Below are positions 13,001-25,000 of a stretch of 64,000 nucleotides of DNA, one piece after another. A program made the translations under genes and the position numbers. The stretch lies in the NCBI GenBank assembly GCA_021014325.1, contig CM037459.1:434001-498000 (forward strand). The letters run 5' to 3'. Position 1 is the first letter of the stretch; each line of letters starts with the position of its first letter. The DNA comes from Plazaster borealis (lineage: Eukaryota > Echinodermata > Asteroidea > Forcipulatida > Labidiasteridae). The notes beneath the pieces are model-generated. The model was not told the origin of the DNA. It saw only the letters and a program-made list of their open reading frames with translations, and did no database searches.

Positions 13001-16000
13001 ACAAAGTAACAGCTGTTTTTCTTCACCAGACTGACATTAAAATTACGGCTGTTTTTCTTTACCAGACCGACATAAAAAGTCTGAATTCAGATAAAATTCT
13101 AAAATTTCCGATCACTGTCATACAATCTGTTCAACATCTGCTGCTTCCATACACAGTATGATATGATGGTACAAAACATTGTTAGCCAATACAAGGCAGT
13201 ACAAAGTTGAAAACATAATCCTGATCAGAATAATAAACATTTCCATCAGGTTTCAGCAGTCTGATTTTGTAAGGATTGCAAATTGTTGGAATACTATTTT
13301 CAAGTTCAATTTTTTAGAATGCTGACTCTTTCTGGATCTTTGACTTAGGATGTGTCAAAATTAGGGACTGCGGCTTGATCATCACGTGAACATGCATTGA
13401 AGCAACACCCTTAGCAACAGTCGCAGCAGTAGCTAGCATCAGGCGCAGCCATAGCTGCCAATTTGGCCTTACTTTCTGCTCTTCTTCTTGTGCTTTTCTC
13501 CTGACTGCCTCTAGTTGTAGCTGTCTTTTCTGTTCAGCTCGTTGCTGTTTCTCATCGATGTCCTTCTTCTTCATCATCAGTAGCTCATCCTTCCATTCTC
13601 TAACTTCCTCAATCTATTAACATAACAAATTTACATTTCTTATTATTATATTTACTTATAACCCCATACATTAAGTTCATTACACACTGTTAACGTTGTT
13701 TTTATTTTAAGTAACAGATAATAAATAATAATACTAATAGTGGAGACTTATAACGCTCCATGTCTGTCACATAGCGACACTCCTGGTGCAGATAACCTTC
13801 CATTGGTTTTCTAGAGAGAACCATAGTAGGAAACAAGATACAGCCAAATAAACCATTGTAGATTTCTTTTCAAGAAGTATGTATGATCTGGGGTGTTTTT
13901 TAATCAAACCAACAGTCATTATGAAATGTGATGAGTAACAATAAAATATTCAAAGGGTACAACTTCACCTTTTCGTGCAGCATCTTCAATTTAACAGACT
14001 TCCTCTCATGAAGCACTTCTCGTTTCCTCTGCGCTTTGGCTTGCCTTTCCTCATGGCGCTTCTGAGCATCAGCTCTTGTCCTATCATCCAAAATGGTGGT
14101 AAGTAAAACTAACATTTAAAGCATCATTCCATGTGGTAAATGAAGTATATACTAATTTAATCTACATCTTGATGCAGGTTAATCAAGAATCTTACAGCCC
14201 ATTTCTCATTTGAATCTAAAAGTTACTTTTAACAATCAAGACAACATGAGAAGTGATACCAGAGTTAACAAATTCTTCCAAATTCTATGTACTGTCTTAA
14301 AGGGAGGGTATACCTTTGGCAATTACTCTAACAATGAATGACCATAAAAACTTACTTGGTAAGAAGCACTGCAGCTAATGATAATGTACAACATTTTGAG
14401 AGATGATTCTCTTAGTAAGGAATGTGGTTTGAGGCAAAGGGATTTTAAAAAAATTCAATCTGAGTAATGTTTCATGCATAAAACATTTCTCAGATTGTGT
14501 ATTCCAATTACCGGTAAATCTTACTGCGTGGACATAACCGATCCAGTTTTTCGACAATATCTCAAAAACGCTACCAACTTTTGAAATGAAACTTTCACAG
14601 GTTATTTTATTGTATGTACATTGATATAGGATTAAAACAATTGAACAGTTCCAAACACCAAAGGTATACTTTGCCTTTAAACCTCTGGGCCCAATTTCAT
14701 AAAGCATGTAAGCACAAAAACTTGCTAAGCACATAAAACTCTTGCTTCAGAAAAATAGGCTACCAGCCAAAATACCAAATAGTTACCATTGCTTTGACTG
14801 GTACCCCACTCATTTCTTGCTTAGCAAAGAAGTTTGCTGAGCAGAATTTTCTGCTAAACAGCTTTATGAAATAGGGCCCTGTTGTTGTACCTTTTCCTGG
14901 AGGGAGATGAGAGTTTCTCATGCATATGAAGAGCATATCCTGGTGACCGTCCCTCTATTTCATTCATCTCTACCATTTCACCCCAGCTAACAGGGGAATG
15001 ATCATGCTGTCGTTCTTCATATTCCGCTAGCATGTCATTCCAATCGAGGTTCCGTTGAGAGCTTTCTAAGGAACTCAATGTGTTCTGTTATCAAATAAAA
15101 ACACTTTCAAGTATTAAATTTCATTGTAAATTTACTGGATGTAAAAAGTACAAGATGACTGATATAACATGCTTTAAATAAACTTTCACTATGACAGTTT
15201 AATAATAAGTTTTTAATATACATGTTGTCCCCTAATTGATGAAGTTATTGACTCAATTGATTTGCATTTTAGGTAATTGTAGAATTTTTTAACCTACTGC
15301 TTGAACATAGTGTTTTTTACGAAAAAGAAACTGGCAAAAAAACTCAAGTTCTAGGTGCACATTAACAACTTGGATTAATAGGCTGATATAATAAGACTTA
15401 AATATCGTGGTCCAAAAGTACTCTATCCAGTTATACATTCATCTCTCCTTGTAGCAAAGAATAATATGAAGAATTGAAGAAGAAAAAAATTAAGAAAAAG
15501 AAGAAAGTGGAAATAAACACAGTCATCAATACATTAAGAATAATTTTGTTCACAAGACTGATTAAAATGTTGGTTAAAAAGCAGATCATGTTCAAAAAGA
15601 AAATGCAGTTTATTGAGATAAGCAAAAGAAGATCATGTTCAAAATGCAGTACATTGAGATAAGCAAAAAATGATCATATTCAAAAAGATAATGCAGTACA
15701 TCGAGAAAAGCAAAATATGATCATGTTCGAAAAGAAAATGCAGTACATTGAAAAAGGCAAAACGAAATTAAAATAAAAAAGAAAGTGCAGTACATTGAGA
15801 TAAGTAAAAGAAGATCATGTTCAAAACACAGTACATTGAGACAAGCAAAAGAAGATCATAATAAAAAAGAAAATGCAGTACATTGAAATAAGTATAACAT
15901 TATCATGTTCAAAATGTAGTACATTCAGATTAGCAAAACATGATGATGTTCAAAATGCAGAACATTGAGACAAGCACAAAAAGATCATGTTCAAAATGCA

Positions 16001-19000
16001 GTACATTGAGACAAGCAAAAGAAGATCATAATAAAAAAGAAAATGCAGTACATTGAAATAAGTATAACATTATCATGTTTAAAATGTAGTACATTCAGAT
16101 TAGCAAAACATGATGATGTTCAAAATGCAGAACATTGAGACAAGCATAAAAGATCATGTTCAAAATGCAGAACATTGAGACAAGCATAAAAAGATCATGT
16201 TCAAAATGCAGTACATTGAGACAAGCAAAAAAAGCAGTACATCGAGATTAGCAAATACTGGATTGATTGTGCATAGGTTTGAAAAAAAGTTCATACACAA
16301 AATTCATAAATAAACGACTATTTCATTGTACAGCAATTTTACAAGTACTGTTTGGAAAATGAAAGAATGAGGTTAACCCATACTCCATAAGCATGCAAAT
16401 TTTACACAGATTTATTGAAGCCAACCTTATTTTTGTTAATATCCCACATCTAGTGGCTTCATTAATTTTACTTATTTCAAATCCTGACTCTTTCTCTCAA
16501 GTTTTTAAAAAAAAACCTGTTAAACTTGAAAAAAGGACAAGTGAAGAAATAGTCTTACCGTGCTAAGAGCCAGGTCACTCTCCCCCTCATCCGTCTCCAC
16601 AATTATTTCTTTGCTCTCTTCCTCCTCTATCTCTTTAGTCAGTTTCTCTTCCTCAGCAATCGCTGATGCCAAAGCTTCATCCTGACATTTCTGAATCTCA
16701 AAGGTTAACGATTCCTCTTCATCTATATCAGCAGCTACATCCTAGGAATTAATAAGAAGTTAAAGGTGGATTTTATCACTATCCCTATTCATAAGGTATA
16801 CTCTCCCTCAAAGAGGTATACAAACTCAAGTAACTAATGAGCTCTTAAAGGTCAAATCAACCATAATAGCATTCAGACCTAGCAAGTCCTCATTAATAAA
16901 CCACAATAAGAAGAACTAACAGCTAACAGTCTTCCCTTTAGATACAAACACATGATCATCAGCCTGAACCAGGCCTGAAATGTTATCTTGAGACGGCAAG
17001 GCCACATTTATTTTGCAAAGGGCACTTCCAATGGAAAATCTTAAAGTCTGCAGCAACATTTTGGAGGGGCACCAAGGCCAAGACCAGGGGCAACGGAGGC
17101 CATGGCCTCCTTAGCCTGTGTGTAATTCCAGACCTGATGAACAACTGTACGGGATTTAGACCAACATACTGATGATTTTAACAAAATCACACGGATCAGG
17201 CTCTAAAACCACTTGTCCAAAACATTCTTTTTAATACAAAACTGACATATCAGAAGTATAATTTCAAAAGCCTAAATTGTTTAGTACAATAAATTTTAAG
17301 GAAAAAAATGAAGTACTGTTTTACTTTGACAAAATCTGATTTGGGATACGTACTTTATCTAGTTTTGTAGCCAAATCTTCCTTTTCCGAATTTTTGTTGT
17401 GATCTTCTTCATCACCCGAGGTCATCAGTATCTCCTCCTTTCCTAAAAAAGAAACATTCACAAGAAAGTTTTAGGAACTCTTTAAACCAAATTTATCTTG
17501 TACTTTTAACAAGAAATGTCACACTTACCTGAACAGACAGCAACAATAGCAGGGTCCAAATCCTGAATCTTCAATTTTTCTTTGGACAGCTTTTTTTCTG
17601 TTGTGCCATTTGTTACATTCTCCTGACGTTCTCCCTTAACCACTTCAGACCTTTCAACTTTGACACTTTGGTTGACATTTGACCTCTCCCTGCTCATAAT
17701 GACATTATCTACAGGTGTGTTTTCCTTCTCACTGTCTGTTCTGCTGCGTGGAGCTACCTGATTACTACTTGTCGTCTTGAGTGGAGCTTTAACCTTGTCA
17801 GAAGTGGGATTTGTGCCAGTCTGAGACCTCACAGAATGGCTGCTGCTGGTACTGCTGTGATGAGACCTACCCTTGAATGAGGATGGCCTGGAACGGCCTG
17901 GTTTGCTACGTTGAACAGTCTCCCAACCTTCTCCATCATCTGGGAATAATATATAAAAGAAGTACCAAACTTGACCGATGTTCAGATCTGTTAAGTGATG
18001 AGTTCCACCAAACTTATTAGAAATGCACTCACCTTCTGCTGTGGGAACTTGCCCATTTATTTCCTGCTTCTTGTCAGTCTTGATATTTTCCTTGTACACT
18101 TCTTTAATAACTTGCTTGTTATCAGGTATTCTTTCTGCTGGAAACTTAGCAATTGGCTTTGCGGTGCGACCTTTCACCCTGTCAGCCCAGCTGGCAATTG
18201 CTATTGTTTCAGTCAATGGCACAGGGCTTCAAAACAAAAATAAAAACTATGTATGTTACACATTTGAACTGGCTTCTAGCTTACGGGCAAGCTCGGTGGT
18301 CTAGTGGTATGACATCTGCTCTAGCATGGCATTTTTAGGCAACATTTTTTTAACCGCATTTACAACTCCTGGAATGAAATTCCCTCTGACCTCAGAACTT
18401 TGATAGTTATTTCTCAATTTAAATCTGGCCTCCATGACCACTGCCTCACTAGTGACCTGTAATTTGGGGTAGAGTATTTTTTCTTTACCATCTTGCATGT
18501 GCAATACGTAGCCACAATTGTAATAATAATAACTGTATTGTATATTGTCTATAGCATTTATATATATACATATATTTTTTATTGTGATTTTATAACTGTT
18601 ATTACTGTACATATACTTCCATGTTTTCTAGTTGTTTTTGCGTTTTCACTGTTGTCTTTGTTTTATTCTGATTTGTGATCAAGGGTCCCCATTTAGTGGG
18701 CCTGTATGCCTGTTCAGGGTTTTCCTTTTGCACCACATTGTATTTTGATGTTTGAGCAATAAAGGTAATAAACTTAACTAAACCAACTAAACTAAAGTTC
18801 GTGGGTTCGAATCCTACCAGAGTACTATGCCTGTGGCATATTTTTTCTACATAACTCAGGAAAGTATTGAGTATACAGTGATTATTTAACACACATTGGT
18901 GTATGGTAAAACACAAATAATATTCTTTATCCCTGATGCAAATCACATCTATCCCACATTCCAATTAGGTTCGGACATATAATTAATTTATATTCGAGAG

Positions 19001-22000
19001 AATCAAAGCGTAGGGGTAGTTTATCCCTGGAATAAAATTCGAAGACAATAAAAACAGCCTGCATAGTTATGTACAATCTCGTAGTCATCCAATCTCTTTA
19101 TTTTCTTCCCATCCATTTAACCCTCATCTCTCACCTTTGCCTGACTTTGGTATTATCCTGCCCAGAGAAATTAAGACTTCGACTGACAGGACTTGGAGTG
19201 TCTCTACCTTCACCTGGGGTAGGACTGTTCCCCAGGCCCCTTCCAGGGGCTGATTTGCGGATCTCCCAGGCTAAAGAGTTTGGTCTATGAGGTGGAAAAT
19301 TTAAATTAAGATTATTTATTAATAAATTCTTTCAAATGTTGTCAAACTGTATCATTAATAAAGGAACTGTGTTTCTAATTCCAGATTTGATTTTTTTTTA
19401 AGAGTACACAATCATATAAAACAAAAATATAAAATGTGCTGCAACAGTTGAAATAAAAGCAATCAAACAAACAAAAAACTAAAATCTTAATCAAAATTGT
19501 TAGGCTTTGAACTGTCCAGCAGAACCTTGGCTCATATGAGACAATGTTGTTTATCACTTAAATACTTAACTGAATTGAAATGTTGCTTATAGAATACAGC
19601 AATGGTTAGAAACGTAAACAAAGCTATTGGGTGGGTGTTTATGTGTTACAAAACAATTGCTTGTTTTATGTGCAAGAATTGTTTTGAAAGTTTCATCTCT
19701 TGAGTTTAACAAACGAAAATGGTTATTTTCTGTGAAAATAAAGGTATAATTTCAAGAATATTTTAAGTCTTATATTTTATCTTTATAAATGTTCTCAAGT
19801 TATTAAAACAAATCTGTAGTATTTTCAATTGAAAATTTTAGAACAGTGTACTTATTAGCAACCAGTAGTCATAACTCATTGCTTTTACAGAATAAAACAA
19901 ATACCCAAACAGATTTAGCAAATACCAGAAATTACCCAACATAAGGCTTTGCTACAGTACTACATGACAGCCCAAATATGTGCTGCATAACAGAACCCAC
20001 CGGCGAGGCGTGGGGGCCCTGCTATCAGGGGGCCAGCTGGGTGTTCTATGCTTGGCTGGTGACGAAGACTTGCGAACCTCCCACACAATTGACGTAGGTC
20101 TTTTTAGTGGGTGATTGTGTCAGAGCGAAGTTAATGCCAGAAGAAACAAACACAACAGTGGAAGAGAAGAGAAGAAGTATAAAAGATAAAAAACAAGAAA
20201 GGGTGAAAGCAATAAAGTAAAAACCAATCGAATATGAGCTGACATCCTGTAAAATGCTCAATTCTGAATTTTATCCAAGAATTGCATATTATTTTGAGAA
20301 GATTGCTTAGAAACTGACTCAAAATTAATCTTAAAGAAGAATACTGCTAGCAACCACAAGTTTGTTGTTCATACTTTATGTCATGGTGATTTCTGGTCAT
20401 TGAAGAATGAGGAAATCGGAAGTGCCTCTACCATGTCTACAAACATTTCTTGTCTCAGTAATACAGGGTATCGATTTCAAAAGCAAACAACATTTTTATC
20501 ATTTTGTAAAATTGCAAAAAGCATGCATTGAAGCTATTCATGTTGATCATGCTTAGTTAGTAAGCAAGGTTTATTTTGTTTATGCAAGATGTCATTTCAT
20601 ATTAAGTGAAATCTCAAATTGGAATGGTTATAACTCTGGATTAACACCGGTCAAAAAATTGTGAGGTTCCAATTCGTCTGTTGGTAATTTGACAACCAAA
20701 CAAATGGACTTGAATAAGATGTTGGTCTATCAAAATCAAAACCAATACCTCTATCAAACTATATCAAGATTTCATAAATTCATATCAACATATCAGCATT
20801 TATTGTTTGGGGACATTCTGGAAACTACAATTTTCTCCTTGGCTGTAAATAATGTTAAATGATATTTATACTTTGGTAATCATGTTTGAAAATCATTTTT
20901 ACTAAATTTATAAATATCTTTTTAATTTTTGATAATTTGTTTATTTAAAGTTTTTCATGTACTGAATACAATTGGTGGAAATGTGTACTTCATTAATAAC
21001 TAGAGGAATCTTTTTCAATGAAAATAAAAACCAGTGATTTAGAGGAGTTTTATAAAACAAGAACTGGTTTTCTTCCAAGCAATAACCATGTTTCTACTTG
21101 AAATTAAACCATTGTGAGTAACATGTATACTACCAAATGGTATAAACATCATTTAGCACATACATACAAAACAAACATTAACCAAATGCACAACTACATC
21201 AAACTGCAAGCTCAAATACAAACGAAACAACAACAATCTGGGTCAAGAATTGGTGGGGAGGGGGAGGGAGTTTAGGTCAAGGGGTTTATGTTAAATCTTA
21301 AAGATGCAATTCATTATTTCAGGATTGTTTGCTACAACGGTACCTCAGTGGTAACAGTACATACATGCAGCAGGGGTATTTATACATGCATTTGCAAGAA
21401 TTAAGATTTGCTACAGAAAGTCAACATGCATTAATCATTGCCTGCTACATTTGCTTTTGGGATCTTTTCATTTGGTAGCCATCATTGTCTTTTCTCATGA
21501 ATAAACAGGTGCAAGTACAGAAGCTTATAGCCACAATATCATGGCGCCAAGACCCAATTCAATGGTACTGCTTGCCACAGAATTTTGCGCTTACAGCATC
21601 CTGTACAAAAATATGTGATTCTATGGGCCGTAAGCGCATAATTCTGCAGGAAGAAATGCTATGAAATTGGCAACAGTTTGGGGATATGCAAATAATGCTA
21701 ATTTTCATTCGTTTTGCGTTCAAAATGGCTGCTGTGTGAAAGTATTATTGCACATGCATTTTTTTCTGCAACACTTTTCAAGCAATGAAATGTTGCACAA
21801 GATTAAATCCAATCAATACATGCAAAATCAAAAAGTAAAGTAACAAACTCCACCCTATTTGTTGCTGTTCTTGAAGCTCAAACAAAAATTGAGATGAAAA
21901 TATTGATATAAATGCAAATAATTATGTGAACATGAAATATTAATCAACAACACATGTTTAGTTAATCATTTCACATACAAAAAATATCAAAATATTGTTA

Positions 22001-25000
22001 ATGTAAATCATTGAAAAACACATCAAACAACACTGCAATACTATCTCAAAGAAGTGCACAGTATGCAACATCATCATACCTGTTTTCTATGTCACATTTC
22101 TCAAATTCATTCTGGACATTGATGCGTCTGATGAGGGATTCAAAGTCATGTGTAGCTCTCTTAAGTATCATGATGACTTCCTGTTATAAGGTTAAAAGAA
22201 ATCAGTGCAGTTTAAGAAACCTCCATCAGAGTAGCGATTACTGATAAAATATTCAATTTCAAACTACAAGTATTTCAATACTAATAATGAGGACTTAAAG
22301 ACAGTGTACACTATTGGTAATTGTCAAAGACCAGTCTTCTCACTTGGTGTATCTCAACATATGCATAAAATAACAAACCTGTGAAAATTTGAGCTCGATC
22401 GGTCGTCGGAGTTGCGAGATAACTATGAAAGAAAAAACACCCTTGTCACACGAAGTTGTGTGCTTTCAGATGCTTGATTTCGAGACCTCAAGTTCTAAAC
22501 TTGAGGTCTCGAAATCAAATTCGTAGAAAATTACTTCTTTCTCAAAAACTACTCCACTTCAGAGGGAGCCGTTTCTCACAATGTTTTATACTACCAACCT
22601 CTCCCCATTACTTGATACCAAGTAAGGTTTTGTGCTAATAATTATTTTGAGTAATTACCAATAGTGTCCACTGCCTTTAATATACCACACACACAGATCC
22701 TTGCCATTTGATTGGTGGAACACACTTCAAGCATCATCCATTATTTATTACCACGATGCTCAAAATTGTAATATTGGATAGGCTCGTCCAATAGCATTTC
22801 AATTATGGACTCTTACGATCATTGCACTGATTTTAAGACAGACTCTTGAAGCATACGGACGCGTTCGCGTTCAATAAGCAATGCTAACAGCATTTGAAAT
22901 TTATTTTACTCATCCTTCAAACCATTCAAATTTATTGTAAAATTATATTATTCATTGTTGAAATAAATCACCAATCATATGAAAAAATATCAAATGACAA
23001 GGGTGTGATTTATATAACAAAAAATATTGGATGCCTTTTATTCATAAAATCAAGCAGAATGGAACAGGCAGATTTCCCCTCATGAATACTTTCTGCTGTA
23101 TGTTGTACTCATATACATCAAAGTTTTGTATAAAACACTCAGGTAGATCCTGGTCATGATTGGTCAATTTCAAGTCTAGTGCCATTAATAAAACCATCAC
23201 ATGGCTTACGTCATGCATTTTGATACTATTTACCTTGCAATTTCAGCATCTTTTTTACTAATGCATGCTAGACCACATACAGCAGTACAAATGCTTTCAA
23301 TAGTTTTTTCCTCCAAATGACAAAGATCTATTTGGGTGTTACATACAAAAAATAATAAATGTTTTGCTTCGTGCAATGGAAGGAATGTTTTCATTCAGTG
23401 GAAAATCGTTCCATCTTCCAACAAATGAACATATTCTCACCATTGCACTTATAAACATTCATTATTTGTATACAAATTTGGCATAATGTACAGTAGTAAT
23501 GACAGATGCAACAATCATGTGCTGGGAGTTGCATAAATTCATGATGTCTGTATTCCATTTGGGTGCATACCTTACATTCCACAATGCTCTCATCAGCTTC
23601 ACATGTCTGATAGATCTCATCTACAGCTCTTTGGAGATTATCAAACAGGAAGGCCCAGTATCGAGCCCGCAAGTCTACCTTCTTAATTGCAGCAGTCTTA
23701 CGCTCAGCCTTCTGGTTCACAGTGCTAAAACTGATGGAATCGCCTTGGTCTCTGGGGCTCTCTCGTGGGCTTTCAGTCTTCTTACGAGAGGAGGCGGTCC
23801 TCAGTGTACAGCGACTACTTCTTGATTTGGGCTTCCTGCGTACTAGAGGCTTACCTAATACAAAAATAAGTTGTAAACATTTACTTGTTGATATTTCCCG
23901 ACACAAGACCTGAACCCAATTTCATAGAGCTGCTTAACCCTTCGAGAGCCGCCGATGTTCTGAAACGTCCTGCTGAATATCCATCCACAGGCCGCCAACG
24001 TTCCCATACGTCCCGACTGACTGGTTCCCTGTTTTTATCCGCAATGAGTAATACACTAATACACTTTATTCACGAGCCTCGAAGTGTGACGTCAGGTGTC
24101 CAGACTACCTTACCTCTACCTTCCGATGCTGCTGACATTCTTGAACGTCATATCCATCCACAGGCCGCCAACGTTCCCATACGTTCTAAAGAAATGGCCG
24201 GCGTGTGGATACAGAATTACCAAAACGAGGCCGGCACTGTAAGGGTTAAGCAGCTCTATGAAATTGGGCCCTGGTAAAACATGGAGGCCATGGTCTTAGT
24301 TGCCCCTTCTTTTAATAGGATTGGTGGTTTTGCTCCTTCAAGAATGAAATAACAGGTCTTCATCTTAAGGTGAACAGTTTTTATCTCTTACCATCATTCT
24401 CACTATCATCACTGTCATCCACAGGAACATTCCAAGTGACAAGATTACGAGCTTGTCTTCCTTCTTCATTGACAATGCGACGTACTTTGTCATCACTCAC
24501 AGAACGTGTGTAGGTGGCCTGAAAAATACAAAACAATTGTTAGATGAAAAACCTTTGAAGTAAGTGTATCCAGTGGATGTTGTACACCTGATTCTTTAGG
24601 TCATGGTCTTCATTAGAACGTTATCTAATCATGTGGACAATGTAACTTCCTTTCTAAATAATACCCCACACTTTAAAGATCATCTGTACCATTGTGATGT
24701 CTGAAGACTAGATGATGCTATAGCTCACTTCTGCGCACATACTGTACATGATACAAACCTATGTACTTCAATACGTAGACAGTATGTTCAGTACATGTAC
24801 AGTTTAACACGTATCAGTGTGTACATAACAAGGAAAGTACACACATCAATCTCTATACACATACTGTATGCGTTCTTCTGATATGAACTATTGTATGACC
24901 CTTTTTATCACTACATGTATTTACATCAATACAGAGTTGACCATTGACAGCAATGGACAAACAAAGACCGCTAAATTTAAAAGATTAAATGATCATTGGA

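Noticed and set aside
15580..16250. CRISPR-like array
   Set aside because: Units are directly abutting and degenerate with no unique spacers of constant length, and the host is an animal.
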